A stretch of 64,000 bases of DNA from Sphingobacterium griseoflavum (GCF_014653155.1 NZ_BNAF01000003.1:1-64000); one strand, 5' to 3'; counted from the stretch's first letter, positions 43,770 to 53,651 are shown. The notes: generated by a model from the letters alone, not told the origin. Numbers and translations: made by a program.

Positions 43770-45512
43770 TTACTGTGCTGATTGGATACTTTCATAAATA
43801 GCGTCTTGTATACGGCTACGAATATTTAGATCATATAACTTGTTGCTTACCTGTGGATGCACTCGGTTAGAAAGGAAAATATAGATCAATTGATTTTTAG
43901 GATCTATCCAGATACAGGTCCCTGTGTATCCCGTATGTCCATAAACGGAGGGGTTAGCCAATTTAGAGGGATATGCTTTTTTTCTATCCGGATCGAAGCG
44001 GTCAAAACCGAGTCCTCGTCTACTATGGGCCGACTGGTTGGAAGTAAACAGATCGACGGTTTCTGGACGGAAGTACCTAATGCCCCCATATTCGCCCCTA
44101 TTCAGGAGCATCTGACCATAAATCGCAAGGTCGTTGGCTGACGAAAACAGACCTGCGTGACCAGCCACACCACCGGCCATGGCGGCACCTTGGTCGTGCA
44201 CATATCCTTGCAACAACACTTTACGGAAAGATGTATCATGCTCTGTCGGTACCATACGTGTTTTCGGAAAACGGTTTCGCGGGTTATAGCCAGCGGTTTT
44301 CATACCGATAGGCCGATAAAGAAATTTTTGCACATATTGATCTATGGGCTCGGCAGTCTCGTGCTCAACGATCTCCTTCATGACGTACATGCTAATGTCG
44401 CTATACACATAATTTCCGGGCGGCTTTACAGCAGATTTGAGCATTTCAGGCCACATCACGTCCCGGTAGTAATTGTTCAGCAAATAAGCGCTATCGGCTA
44501 CCGTTACCTCATGAGTCGCATCTCTTGTGCGCTGCAGGTCGCCCGGTTTTAGCTTCTTGTAGAACGGAATAAACGGCGTAAAGCCAGCTTCGTGCAGCAG
44601 AACACTACGCAACGTAATATCTTTTTTATTGGATAGCTTCGCCTGGCCTAAATAATGGCCCATGGTGCTATCCAACCGAATCGTTGCTTCTTCTTGCAGA
44701 TGCATGACTACCGGCGTGGTACCAACGATCTTACTGATGGATGCCAAGTCGAAAACATCGTTCGTCCTTGTGGCTCGTTTGTTTGCGTAAGTATGGCTTC
44801 CGTATGCTTTCTCGAAAATAACCTGTCCATTCTTGACGGCCATCACGACCATTCCAGGCGCTGCATGCTGCTGTATGGCTTCCGTTGCAATTGCATCGAT
44901 CTTTTTCACCATATTCACCTTATCCAGGCCTGACCCCCACCCATCGGTATACTGTATACGCACCTGCGCTGTCTTCAGTGCTCCTTCTGTTATGGCAAGT
45001 CCACCGAATACCGACATCGCAGCAAATTCCTGCGCTTGCTTGTCGAAAGCCGGGTAGCGGATTTCCGAAAACCGGGCATCAATCAAATTATCTGCCCATA
45101 CGCGTCCACCGCCATCTTTGCCAAAGCGCACTAAGACTACCTGCTTTTTATTGACGATGGACTGTCGAACTTTTAACAGCAGGTCACTGCGCAGATCATC
45201 ATCCGTACCAGCAACGATTATGGTATTAAAATACTTTGTCTGTTCATCGTATTGTTTGAAGTCGAAAGCTTCGATTTCCGCATAGCGATCGAGCATATCG
45301 ACAAAAGGACGATAGGGCGATAGAGATGGCGTAACAACGGCAATCTTTCGTTGATCTAGATGCGTTATAGGAATTATATCTTCTGCGTTTTTCAGCAGGA
45401 TCGCTTGATTGGCAACAGTCTGCTTAAACTGTCCAAAAAGCAAACTTGAATAAAAAAGAAGACTTAAAAATATAAATGAAGACAATTTCTCACTTCTGAT
45501 GGTTCTTACCAT
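43770..45512 (-). CDS. Exported serine hydrolase (beta-lactamase/class C fold) with a leftover GH3 C-terminal domain
   Basis: A 580-residue protein. Signal peptide is at about 1-27 (LLFGQ). Residues 30-190 (NQAILLKNAEDIIPI, QRKIAVVTP, FNTIIVAGTDDD) look like the C-terminal domain of a family-3 glycoside hydrolase. Residues 200-570 are a class C beta-lactamase/DD-peptidase fold: FDLASISKIVG with S258-x-x-K261, YVYSDISMY in the YxN position, and GHTGYTGT in place of KTG. In Bacteroidota, NagZ-like GH3 domains are fused to such hydrolases in proteins of about 970 residues; here the GH3 catalytic domain is missing but a signal peptide is retained. The upstream 160 bp cannot encode it. Likely an esterase or peptidase of wall fragments. 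Confidence 0.87.
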   Translation of the reverse strand: MVRTIRSEKLSSFIFLSLLFYSSLLFGQFKQTVANQAILLKNAEDIIPITHLDQRKIAVVTPSLSPYRPFVDMLDRYAEIEAFDFKQYDEQTKYFNTIIVAGTDDDLRSDLLLKVRQSIVNKKQVVLVRFGKDGGGRVWADNLIDARFSEIRYPAFDKQAQEFAAMSVFGGLAITEGALKTAQVRIQYTDGWGSGLDKVNMVKKIDAIATEAIQQHAAPGMVVMAVKNGQVIFEKAYGSHTYANKRATRTNDVFDLASISKIVGTTPVVMHLQEEATIRLDSTMGHYLGQAKLSNKKDITLRSVLLHEAGFTPFIPFYKKLKPGDLQRTRDATHEVTVADSAYLLNNYYRDVMWPEMLKSAVKPPGNYVYSDISMYVMKEIVEHETAEPIDQYVQKFLYRPIGMKTAGYNPRNRFPKTRMVPTEHDTSFRKVLLQGYVHDQGAAMAGGVAGHAGLFSSANDLAIYGQMLLNRGEYGGIRYFRPETVDLFTSNQSAHSRRGLGFDRFDPDRKKAYPSKLANPSVYGHTGYTGTCIWIDPKNQLIYIFLSNRVHPQVSNKLYDLNIRSRIQDAIYESIQSAQ

Positions 45513-45637
45513 TTGTATGTTATGTTTAGTATTGCTACGTAAATTTATAAATAAAACGCAGAAAGAAGCATGGACGAACGATATAATTTCACAGTGAATC
45601 GCCCATCCTCTGCGGTGCGGCGGCCAAATCTTTCATA

Positions 45638-45668
45638 TTGCATATCCACCTAAATTTGACTAAGTTTG
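45638..45668 (+). promoter_or_regulatory. Promoter of xseA
   Basis: TTG (45638-45640), 20-nt spacer, TAAGTTTG (45661-45668), ending 4 nt before ATG 45673. A second box TAAATTTG sits at 45651-45658. Use of the downstream box gives a leaderless message; the upstream one a leader of about 8 nt. Confidence 0.72.
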
Positions 45669-45672
45669 ATCT

Positions 45673-46926
45673 ATGCCGGAAGTTTTAGCAAGCAAAACCA
45701 TATTCTCCTTGTTGGAAGTATCACGTAGTATACAAAAAACTATTGCCGATCGGTATAAAAGTCTGTATTGGATCAAGGCGGAGATGAATAAACTTAACCA
45801 CTATACCCATTCCGGCCATTGCTATCCCGAACTCGTTGAAAAGAAAGATGGTAAAATTGTTGCCGAAATGCGATCCACGTTATGGAAAGCGGACTTTCAG
45901 CGTATCAATGCCTTATTTATCAAACAGCTTGGTGAACCTTTGCGCGAGGGCATCACGATGCTTTTCCAAGCCGCTATCAGCTACGACCCGCTTTATGGGT
46001 TCAGCTTGAAGATCCTGGACATCGATCCTACTTTCGTGTTGGGCGAGCTTGAAAAAGAGAAACGGGAGAGTATCCAAAAGCTGCGGGAAGAAGGACTATT
46101 CGGCGCAAATCGACAACTTCGCTTTCCCCTGCTTGCGAAACGCTTGGCAATTATTTCCGTAGAAACGAGCAAGGGGCTCTCCGATTTCTTCAACATCATT
46201 AAACAGAATCCTTGGGGCTATCGTTTTGAGTACAGGCTATTCCCTGCGCTACTGCAGGGGGATAAATCCATTCCTTCCATTATCAAACAACTTGCTGTGA
46301 TAGCGGAGCAGTCCCATGAATTCGATGCCGTAGCCATTATTCGGGGCGGCGGCGGGGAAGTGGGGCTCTCTTCCTACAATAATTACTTGTTGGCGAAAGC
46401 GATCGCTTTATTTCCTATTCCGGTATTAACCGGCATTGGCCATTCAACAAACGAAACTGTCAGTGAGATGGTGGCCTATAAAAATGCGATCACGCCAAGC
46501 GAACTTGCCGACTTTTTGATACAGAAATTCCACCAATTCGCCATCCCGGTAGATGAAGCGTTGCGCCGCATTGTCGACGCCACGAATACACAATTTATAC
46601 AGGAACAACGTAATTTAGAACAAATTTCCCGTGCTATTTCCTGGAGTAGCAAGGCACATTTGGCGAGTCAATCAAACGAACTAAAAACGACAACCAGCCA
46701 CCTGCAGCTTTTCAGCCGGCAACTTTTACGAGCGCGGATGGTCGAGTTAAGCAATAGTGACCGATTGCTCCGGTTGGCAGATCCTCAGCAACTGCTTATG
46801 CGGGGCTTTAGCATCACCCGGCTCAACGGACGCGCCCTTACCGATGCCGCTGTCCTTGCGCCCGGCGACGAGATTGAAACCACCTTCTTATCGGGGTTGA
46901 CTTATAGTAACATCATAAAAAAGTAA
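45673..46926 (+). CDS. xseA: Exodeoxyribonuclease VII large subunit
   Basis: The catalytic subunit of Exo VII, which degrades single-stranded DNA to oligonucleotides. The 417 residues hold an N-terminal OB-fold (LYWIKAEMNKLNHYTHSGHCYPELVEK, about 30-105), the catalytic region (RLAIISVETSKGLSDFFNII, FDAVAIIRGGGGEVGLSSYNN, PIPVLTGIGHSTNETVSEMVAY) and a C-terminal helical part ending with RGFSITRLNG. The RGGGG and GIGH elements are strictly family-specific. xseB follows 12 nt downstream. Confidence 0.96.
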   Translation: MPEVLASKTIFSLLEVSRSIQKTIADRYKSLYWIKAEMNKLNHYTHSGHCYPELVEKKDGKIVAEMRSTLWKADFQRINALFIKQLGEPLREGITMLFQAAISYDPLYGFSLKILDIDPTFVLGELEKEKRESIQKLREEGLFGANRQLRFPLLAKRLAIISVETSKGLSDFFNIIKQNPWGYRFEYRLFPALLQGDKSIPSIIKQLAVIAEQSHEFDAVAIIRGGGGEVGLSSYNNYLLAKAIALFPIPVLTGIGHSTNETVSEMVAYKNAITPSELADFLIQKFHQFAIPVDEALRRIVDATNTQFIQEQRNLEQISRAISWSSKAHLASQSNELKTTTSHLQLFSRQLLRARMVELSNSDRLLRLADPQQLLMRGFSITRLNGRALTDAAVLAPGDEIETTFLSGLTYSNIIKK

Positions 46927-46938
46927 GATCAAGAAAAT

Positions 46939-47175
46939 ATGGCAACAGTTTACACCTATGAAGAAGCTTTTCAGGAGCTACAGGCAATTGTCTCCGACAT
47001 CGAATCCGGGCAAATCAATGTCGACGAGCTCACGGCGAAAATCCAACGCGCGGCGTCCCTTATTGCTATCTGCAAAGCCAAACTTAGCGCCTCTGAAATG
47101 GAAGTCGAAAAACTACTGGCGAAGCTACATGCGGCAGACGAAAGGGCTTCATCCCCGGTGGATGAAGAGGAATAG
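46939..47175 (+). CDS. xseB: Exodeoxyribonuclease VII small subunit
   Basis: A 78-residue helical protein (TYEEAFQELQAIVSDIESGQINVDELTAKIQRAASLI) that binds the XseA helical region. It has the size and helix-turn-helix hairpin of XseB, with a short acidic tail (SPVDEEE). It is the second gene of the xseAB operon. No terminator is evident in the 126 bp before uvrA, but uvrA has its own -7 box. Confidence 0.93.
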   Translation: MATVYTYEEAFQELQAIVSDIESGQINVDELTAKIQRAASLIAICKAKLSASEMEVEKLLAKLHAADERASSPVDEEE

Positions 47176-47287
47176 CGGGCACATCACGCATTAATTTTAG
47201 CGATTACACTTTTATCACCGGATAGCCACAAAACGGCAAAACCTATTGTCAACCTATTGAAAGCGAACGAAAATATTAGAAATTCGT

Positions 47288-47295
47288 TACCTTTG
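47288..47295 (+). promoter_or_regulatory. -7 box of uvrA, 6 nt before the ATG
   Basis: TACCTTTG followed by CACTGT and ATG (47302). A transcript starting 5-7 nt past the box would begin at or next to the start codon. The -33 element is not clear. Confidence 0.6.
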
Positions 47296-47301
47296 CACTG
47301 T

Positions 47302-50100
47302 ATGTCAAATAAATCGGAGCAAAACGCAAAATCTCATATCCAAATCAAGGGAGCGCGGGTAAACAACCTCAAAAATATCGATGTCAACATTCCGAAAAAC
47401 AAACTCATTGTTATCACGGGCATGTCAGGTTCGGGCAAGTCATCCCTCGCTTTTGACACGCTGTATGCGGAAGGCCAGCGCCGGTATGTAGAGAGTCTAT
47501 CGGCGTATGCGAGGCAGTTTATGGGGCGGATGAACAAGCCGGAGGTCGACTATATCAAAGGTATCGCGCCCGCGATCGCGATCGAACAGCGCGTGATTAC
47601 TTCCAACCCACGTTCGACGGTAGGTACCTCCACGGAAATATATGACTACCTGAAGCTGCTTTATGCACGCATTGGCAAGACCATATCACCCATATCTGGG
47701 AAAGAAGTTACCAAAGATACCGTTTCGTCCATTATCGATGAGCTGATGGCGTATTCCACGGATACCACCGTCACCGTCTTTGCGACCTTATATCCTGTTA
47801 ACAAACGTAAATTAAAAGAAGAGCTTTCGTTGCTCCTGCAAAAAGGCTTTGTCCGTATCCTTTTTGAGGGCAAAATACAGAAAATTGAAGATGTTATTGA
47901 CGACAAAACGGTCAAGAATCGTGATTTTAACCCAGACGAGTTACAGATTGTCGTTGACCGGATCCGGTTGGACAAGGAGGAGGACACCTACAGCCGCATA
48001 GCCGATTCATTGCAGACTGCTTTTTTTGAAGGGAAGGGCGAATGCTACGTGGATATAGATGGCGTGAAAAAACATTATTCGGATCGTTTTGAACTGGATG
48101 GCATGGCCTTTGAAGAACCGACACCCAATTTTTTCAGCTTCAACAACCCCTACGGTGCCTGTAAGCGCTGCGAAGGATACGGTAAGGTTATTGGCATCGA
48201 CGCGGACCTCGTCATACCGGATAAAAGTAAATCGGTTTACGACGGTGCTATTGCTCCTTGGCGCGGCGAGAAGATGGGGGAATGGTTAGACCGTTTGGTA
48301 CGGAATGCCTTAAAATTCGACTTCCCTATCCACCGTTCGTATGGAGAGCTTACCAAAGCGCAGCAGGAGCTATTATGGACGGGCAACAAATATTTCTCGG
48401 GTCTCCACAAATTTTTTGAGGATCTGGAATCACAGACTTACAAAATACAGTATCGTGTGATGCTTTCGCGTTATCGTGGCAAGACAGATTGCCCGGATTG
48501 CAAAGGATCCCGTTTACGGAAAGATGCGACATACGTTAAGATCGCGGGACAATCCATCACAGACATTGTATTGCTACCCTTAGATGAGGCCTTGCATTTT
48601 TTCAACAACCTGTCGTTGACGAAAAATGAGCAGACTATAGCCAAGCGATTATTGGCAGAGATTGTCAATCGGCTTCAATTTCTATGCGATGTCGGGCTGC
48701 GCTACCTGACGCTAAACCGACTCAGCAACAGCCTTTCTGGTGGCGAGTCCCAACGGATCAATCTAGCAACGTCGCTGGGCAGTTCGCTTGTAGGTTCCAT
48801 TTATGTGCTGGATGAGCCCAGTATTGGTTTACATCCACGTGACACGCAGCGATTGATTGGTGTATTGAAATCGTTGCGTGATGTCGGCAACACGGTTATC
48901 GTTGTGGAGCATGAACAAGAAATGATGGAAGCCGCCGATTATCTAGTAGATATCGGGCCAGAAGCGGGCATCAACGGAGGGGAATTGGTATTTGCCGGTA
49001 CCTACGATGAAATATTGACCGACAAGCAGAGCTTAACGGGGCGCTACCTTCATGGCGAGCTCACCATCCCCACGCCCTCGAAACGTCGCAAATGGAGCGA
49101 TTCCATCGTGGTGAAAGGCGCGCGCGAGAATAACTTGCAGGGAATAGACGTTGCATTTCCGTTGAACGTGTTTACGGTCGTTACTGGTGTATCCGGTTCT
49201 GGCAAGACCTCATTAGTCAAGCGGATCCTTTACCCAGCTTTGCAGAAAGCCATTGGTAATTATGCTGGCGAACAAACCGGAATTTTCGATGCGCTAGAGG
49301 GCGATATAGCGCGCGTTGAGCAGATAGAAATGATTGATCAAAATCCGATTGGTCGCTCGTCGCGCTCGAACCCCGTAACCTATGTGAAAGGTTGGGATGA
49401 GGTGCGTGCGGTGTATGCGGCACTTCCTGCTGCCAAGGCGGCAGGCCTTAAGCCTGCAGCGTTTTCCTTCAACGTCGAAGGTGGCCGTTGCGATGTCTGC
49501 CAAGGTGATGGCGAAGTAAAGATCGAAATGCAATTTATGGCGGATATTGTACTGCCTTGTGAAGCTTGTGGTGGCAAACGCTTCAAGCAACATGTGCTTG
49601 ACATAACCTACAGAGACAAATCGGTTTCTGATGTATTGGACTTAAGCGTGGACGAGGCTATACTATTTTTTGACGACCAACCGAAAATCCTTGCAAAGAT
49701 CAAGCCGCTACAAGATGTGGGATTGGGCTACGTCAAACTGGGCCAGCCATCAAGCACGCTATCAGGCGGCGAAGCGCAACGTATCAAACTAGCCTCTTTC
49801 CTTATTAAAGGAAACAATAGTAAAAAAACGCTATTTATTTTTGACGAGCCGACCACCGGACTGCATTTCCACGATATACAGAAGCTGATACATGCTTTTG
49901 ACGCTTTAATAGCGCTAGGAAACAGCATCTTGGTCATCGAGCATAACATGGAGATGATTAAAACGGCGGACTGGGTTATCGACATCGGCCCGGAGGGGGG
50001 GAATAAAGGGGGCAGTCTTGTATATGAGGGAACTCCTGAAGGATTGGCAGCATGTAACGAATCTTATACAGGGAAGTTTCTAAAAAATCACCTACTTTAG
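47302..50100 (+). CDS. uvrA: Excinuclease ABC subunit A
   Basis: The damage-recognition ATPase of nucleotide excision repair. The 932 residues form two ABC modules: first [34 protein letters not shown] with signature [15 protein letters not shown] and Walker [16 protein letters not shown]; second [15 protein letters not shown] with [15 protein letters not shown] and [15 protein letters not shown]. Zinc fingers are CKRCEGYG...CPDC and CDVCQGDG...[12 protein letters not shown] 47302 ([10 protein letters not shown]) lies after the promoter box; the frame is open to 47257, which would include that box. The PafA-like gene follows 27 nt later. Confidence 0.97.
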   Translation: MSNKSEQNAKSHIQIKGARVNNLKNIDVNIPKNKLIVITGMSGSGKSSLAFDTLYAEGQRRYVESLSAYARQFMGRMNKPEVDYIKGIAPAIAIEQRVITSNPRSTVGTSTEIYDYLKLLYARIGKTISPISGKEVTKDTVSSIIDELMAYSTDTTVTVFATLYPVNKRKLKEELSLLLQKGFVRILFEGKIQKIEDVIDDKTVKNRDFNPDELQIVVDRIRLDKEEDTYSRIADSLQTAFFEGKGECYVDIDGVKKHYSDRFELDGMAFEEPTPNFFSFNNPYGACKRCEGYGKVIGIDADLVIPDKSKSVYDGAIAPWRGEKMGEWLDRLVRNALKFDFPIHRSYGELTKAQQELLWTGNKYFSGLHKFFEDLESQTYKIQYRVMLSRYRGKTDCPDCKGSRLRKDATYVKIAGQSITDIVLLPLDEALHFFNNLSLTKNEQTIAKRLLAEIVNRLQFLCDVGLRYLTLNRLSNSLSGGESQRINLATSLGSSLVGSIYVLDEPSIGLHPRDTQRLIGVLKSLRDVGNTVIVVEHEQEMMEAADYLVDIGPEAGINGGELVFAGTYDEILTDKQSLTGRYLHGELTIPTPSKRRKWSDSIVVKGARENNLQGIDVAFPLNVFTVVTGVSGSGKTSLVKRILYPALQKAIGNYAGEQTGIFDALEGDIARVEQIEMIDQNPIGRSSRSNPVTYVKGWDEVRAVYAALPAAKAAGLKPAAFSFNVEGGRCDVCQGDGEVKIEMQFMADIVLPCEACGGKRFKQHVLDITYRDKSVSDVLDLSVDEAILFFDDQPKILAKIKPLQDVGLGYVKLGQPSSTLSGGEAQRIKLASFLIKGNNSKKTLFIFDEPTTGLHFHDIQKLIHAFDALIALGNSILVIEHNMEMIKTADWVIDIGPEGGNKGGSLVYEGTPEGLAACNESYTGKFLKNHLL

Positions 50101-50127
50101 TCGCTCGTTCTTAAAACTCAACATAGT

Positions 50128-51768
50128 ATGTGGAAATCATTCTTTACAGGCCTTTTAAGCGTAGCGCTCGCGTTTCCGAGCTTAGCACAGCCTGCACGTC
50201 CGAAGTTAGTCGTAGGCCTGATGGTCGACCAGATGCGATGGGACTACCTTTACCGTTTCGCAGATCGTTACGGGAATGACGGTTTCAAACGGCTGCTCAA
50301 TCAAGGTTTTTCTTGTGAAAACACCATTATCAATTACATTCCAACGTATACCGCAATTGGACATAGCTCGGTATACACCGGATCGGTGCCATCGATTCAT
50401 GGCATTGCAGGCAATGACTGGATCGTCCAGTCTACCGGCGCGTCTATGTATTGTACGCAGGACGACCTCGTAAAAGGGGTAGGCACCAACGAACGAGAAG
50501 GGCAACAATCGCCTCGCAATCTTTTAGCCTCGACAGTAACCGACCAACTTAAATTAGCCACCAATTTTCAATCCAAGGTTGTTGGCATAGCGATCAAAGA
50601 TCGTGGAGGCATTCTCCCCGCTGGACATTTCGCCGACGCAGCCTACTGGTTTGAGAGCAAATCCGGCGACTGGATAACGAGCAGCTTTTATATGGAGCAA
50701 CTTCCCTCTTGGGTTGCTCAATTCAATAAACAGAAGTTTGCAGAAAAATACCTAAAACAGGATTGGAACACCTTATATCCCATCGAGACCTACGCAAAAA
50801 ATAGCATAGCCGACAACAATCCATATGAAGGCAAGTGGGCCGGCGAGGAATCGCCAACATTTCCACGTAAAACGTCGCTGCTGATGAAGGACGCGGGCTA
50901 CGAGCTCATCAAAACTACCCCTCAGGGCAATACGTTCACCCTAGACTTTGCAAAAGCTGCTATCGAGCACGAACAACTAGGTAGCAACCCGAGCAACAGC
51001 ACCGATTTCCTTTGTGTCAGTCTTTCGGCAACCGACTATGTAGGCCATCGTTATTCATTATCGGCTGTCGAAATAGAAGATACGTACCTCCGTTTGGATA
51101 AAGACATTGCGGATTTTTTAGCCTACCTGGATCGAACAGTAGGTAAAGACAACTATACTTTCTTCCTGACAGCAGATCATGCGGCATCCTACAACCCGAT
51201 GTATTTTACCGACCAGAAGGGGAATGGTGGATATTTGTTCGGCCGACAGATCCGTCAAAATCTCAATGATGCACTATCTGCGGAGTTTGGCAGTGACAAA
51301 TTGATCCGTAGTTTAACAAACTATCAAATCCACCTCAACTACCCCATGATCGATTCCTTGTCATTAAATCTCGATGACGTAAAAAAATCCATCATCAAAA
51401 CATTGAAGAAAGAAGATGGTATAGCATACGTTGTTGATATGGAGGGCGACCAAAATATGTTTATCCCAGCGCCCATTCGGGAAAAGATCATCAACGGCTA
51501 CAACCGTAAGAACAGCGGAGCCATACAAATCGTTGCAGAACCGCAATGGTATTCCGGTTCGCCACGGGGCACAGGAACGACCCATGGTGTATGGACCGCC
51601 TACGATTCACATATCCCTTTGATCTTTATGGGCTGGGGGATAAAACAGGGTGTCAGCAACAAAGAGGTGCACATCGTGGATATCGCCCCGACACTCTCGT
51701 CGTTGCTCCATATTATGGAACCCAATGGAAATATTGGGAAACCGATCGTAGAGGTCTTAGGGCAATAG
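50128..51768 (+). CDS. pafA: PafA-type alkaline phosphatase (exported phosphomonoesterase)
   Basis: A 546-residue enzyme of the alkaline phosphatase superfamily with signal peptide (1-20, ending PSLAQ). Residues match Elizabethkingia PafA: nucleophile T75 in PTYTAIGHSSVYTG (PafA T79), N96 in GIAGNDW (N100), and K156/R158 in IKDRGGILPAGH (K162/R164). Zinc ligands lie in VDQMRWDY, LSATDYVGHRYS, TADHAA and TTHGVWTAYDSHIPLIFMG. The K/R pair is known to favour phosphate monoesters over diesters, so this is predicted to release phosphate from organic monoesters in the periplasm. It follows uvrA by 27 nt, but a functional link is doubtful. Confidence 0.92.
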   Translation: MWKSFFTGLLSVALAFPSLAQPARPKLVVGLMVDQMRWDYLYRFADRYGNDGFKRLLNQGFSCENTIINYIPTYTAIGHSSVYTGSVPSIHGIAGNDWIVQSTGASMYCTQDDLVKGVGTNEREGQQSPRNLLASTVTDQLKLATNFQSKVVGIAIKDRGGILPAGHFADAAYWFESKSGDWITSSFYMEQLPSWVAQFNKQKFAEKYLKQDWNTLYPIETYAKNSIADNNPYEGKWAGEESPTFPRKTSLLMKDAGYELIKTTPQGNTFTLDFAKAAIEHEQLGSNPSNSTDFLCVSLSATDYVGHRYSLSAVEIEDTYLRLDKDIADFLAYLDRTVGKDNYTFFLTADHAASYNPMYFTDQKGNGGYLFGRQIRQNLNDALSAEFGSDKLIRSLTNYQIHLNYPMIDSLSLNLDDVKKSIIKTLKKEDGIAYVVDMEGDQNMFIPAPIREKIINGYNRKNSGAIQIVAEPQWYSGSPRGTGTTHGVWTAYDSHIPLIFMGWGIKQGVSNKEVHIVDIAPTLSSLLHIMEPNGNIGKPIVEVLGQ

Positions 51769-51791
51769 TTTCAGGAGCGAACAAATTTCCG

Positions 51792-51799
51792 TAGCTTTG
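51792..51799 (+). promoter_or_regulatory. -7 box of the Rrf2-family gene
   Basis: TAGCTTTG, 39 nt before ATG 51839; no standard -33 TTG. Confidence 0.5.
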
Positions 51800-51838
51800 T
51801 ATATTCGTATATAGGATTACTAGATTAAAGGATAATAC

Positions 51839-52288
51839 ATGCTTTCTAAGAAAACGAAATACGCCATTAAGGCACTCATGGTTCTAGGACGAAACTATGG
51901 AAAGGAACCTATGCAAATTGTGAAAATTGCGGAGGAAGAACGTATTCCAAAAAAGTTTCTGGAACAAATCCTGTTGGAAATGCGGAATGCAGGCATCCTC
52001 TATTCCAAGAAAGGTGCCGGTGGGGGATATAGTTTGAATAAAGCGCCGGAAGACATATTTTTGTCGCAAGTGATGCGTTTGATCGATGGACCTATTGCTT
52101 TGCTTCCTTGTGTGAGCTTGAATTTCTATCGCTCTTGCGAGGAGTGTGCAGAAGAACATGCTTGCGGCATCCGCGATACATTCGTTGAGGTTAGGAACGC
52201 TATGTTGCAGATATTAAACGACACCAGCGTCGCACAGCTCATCAATAAAGAAAAGCAGCTGTCCTTCGACTTGGATACCGAGTCATAA
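51839..52288 (+). CDS. Rrf2 family transcriptional regulator with four cysteines
   Basis: A 149-residue winged-helix regulator. The N-terminal domain is SKKTKYAIKALMVLGRNYG, with the recognition part ERIPKKFLEQILLEMRNAGILYSKKGAGGGYSL typical of Rrf2. The C-terminal part has cysteines C91, C100, C103 and C109 (LPCVSLNFYRSCEECAEEHAC), similar to the three-cysteine cluster of IscR-type Fe-S sensors. It is therefore a candidate Fe-S or redox sensor. Its target is unknown; sufBCD in the same window is one candidate. Convergent with murF. Confidence 0.9.
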   Translation: MLSKKTKYAIKALMVLGRNYGKEPMQIVKIAEEERIPKKFLEQILLEMRNAGILYSKKGAGGGYSLNKAPEDIFLSQVMRLIDGPIALLPCVSLNFYRSCEECAEEHACGIRDTFVEVRNAMLQILNDTSVAQLINKEKQLSFDLDTES

Positions 52289-52293
52289 TCTTA

Positions 52294-52329
52294 CGGTGTA
52301 GGACGAGCGAAAAGCTCCTCCTACACTGT
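52294..52329. terminator. Hairpin between the Rrf2 and murF genes
   Basis: A long imperfect stem (GTGTAGGA-GAGC / GCTC-TCCTACAC) with loop GAAAA between convergent stops. It has no T-run, so its terminator role is likely but weak. Confidence 0.5.
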
Positions 52330-53630
52330 TACAGATGTTCCATTAGTTTTTCAAAGGCCATTCCTCGAGAAGCTTTCAAAAGTACCGTACTGTCCATGAT
52401 CGGCCGCTCGCGCAGCGCCTGTATCGCGAGATCCGTTGTTTCATAAAACTCTGCCGCATCGCGCTTGTGTTCGGAAAAAGCTTTTCCGACAAAAATAATA
52501 CGCCCAGCAGGTATAGTGCACGCCATTTCCACTAGCTTTTGATGCTCCACAAAGCTTTCATCACCCATTTCAAACATATCGCCCAAAATGATGGCCTTTT
52601 GCTCGGCATCGATAAAAGCAATGTTTGCTAATGCCGCCGCCATACTGCTAGCATTCGCGTTATAGTAATCCGCGATAACAGTATTGGCGGATGTTTTTGT
52701 TATTTGAGACCTGTTATTAGTAGGCGTATAACTGTTGATACCACGGTTTATTTCGTCATCGGCTAAACCTAAAAAATTCCCTACAGCGACAGCTGCTAGA
52801 ATATTCTCTGTATTATAGGAACCCGTGAGTTTGGTATCGACCGTATGTGACACCCCTTGCTGCAAATGCCAAGTGATTTGGAGAAAGGGATTTGCTCGCT
52901 CCAGTTTGCCGATAACGGCATTTGAATCCGAAAAGCCGTATCGCACAACCTTATCAACCTTCCGCTGACGCTCCATCTCGATCAGGTGCTGGTTATCGCC
53001 TTGAAGAAATAACACCCCATGATTGGCTTTCAAATAATCGTAAAGTTCACCTTTAGCTTTTTTCACGCCTTCGAACGACCCAAATCCTTCCAGGTGAGCC
53101 TTCCCCACATTGGTTATCAATCCATGTGTGGGTGCGGCAATTTCAGCGAGGAAGGCAATTTCATGTTGGTGGTTCGCGCCCATTTCTATCACAGCAACTT
53201 CGATGCGTTCATCGATGGCAAGCAACGACAATGGCACACCGATATGATTATTTAAATTTCCCTTTGTAGCAAAGGTTTCGTAACGTTGCGACAAAACAGC
53301 GTATAATAACTCCTTCGTTGTCGTCTTACCATTGGTTCCCGTAATACCGATAACGGGAATATGCAATTGATGGCGATGGTGACGCGCCAAATCCTGCAAC
53401 GTCTCCAGCACATCGGCAACCAAAATATAACGATCATCGCGTGCATATTTATCTTCGTCGACCACAGCCAAGCTAGCTCCAGCAGCGATTGCATCTGCGG
53501 CAAATGCATTGGCATTGAACTTCTCACCCTTTAATGCAAAGAAAATACTACCCGGGATAATGTTCCGAGTATCGGTAGCAATCAACCGGCTTTTGATGTA
53601 GTGTTGATATAACTGCGCTATAGTCATCAT
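52329..53630 (-). CDS. murF: UDP-N-acetylmuramoyl-tripeptide--D-alanyl-D-alanine ligase
   Basis: Adds D-Ala-D-Ala to the UDP-MurNAc-tripeptide, the last cytosolic step of peptidoglycan precursor synthesis. The 433 residues show the ATP loop GITGTNGKTTTKEL, DTRNIIPGSIFFALKGEKFNAN near the N-terminus, GNLNNHIGVPLSLL, EMGANHQHEIAFL, NAVGKAHLEGFGS-type ITNVGKAHLEGFGS and DYYNANASSMAAAL, all of MurF. Two start ATGs (53630 and 53627) are adjacent. A -7 box lies 14 nt upstream. The gene stands outside a mur cluster, alone. Confidence 0.96.
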   Translation of the reverse strand: MMTIAQLYQHYIKSRLIATDTRNIIPGSIFFALKGEKFNANAFAADAIAAGASLAVVDEDKYARDDRYILVADVLETLQDLARHHRHQLHIPVIGITGTNGKTTTKELLYAVLSQRYETFATKGNLNNHIGVPLSLLAIDERIEVAVIEMGANHQHEIAFLAEIAAPTHGLITNVGKAHLEGFGSFEGVKKAKGELYDYLKANHGVLFLQGDNQHLIEMERQRKVDKVVRYGFSDSNAVIGKLERANPFLQITWHLQQGVSHTVDTKLTGSYNTENILAAVAVGNFLGLADDEINRGINSYTPTNNRSQITKTSANTVIADYYNANASSMAAALANIAFIDAEQKAIILGDMFEMGDESFVEHQKLVEMACTIPAGRIIFVGKAFSEHKRDAAEFYETTDLAIQALRERPIMDSTVLLKASRGMAFEKLMEHL

Positions 53631-53643
53631 CGTTCGTTTTCAA

Positions 53644-53651
53644 CAAAGGTA
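53644..53651 (-). promoter_or_regulatory. -7 box of murF
   Basis: TACCTTTG on the minus strand, 13 nt before the ATG at 53630, giving a predicted leader of about 7-8 nt. Confidence 0.55.

Noticed and set aside
45513-45672. Possible remnant of the missing GH3 domain upstream of the serine hydrolase (frameshift hypothesis)
   Set aside because: Only 160 bp separate the hydrolase from xseA on the other strand, with xseA promoter elements inside; no GH3-like peptide appears in any frame there.
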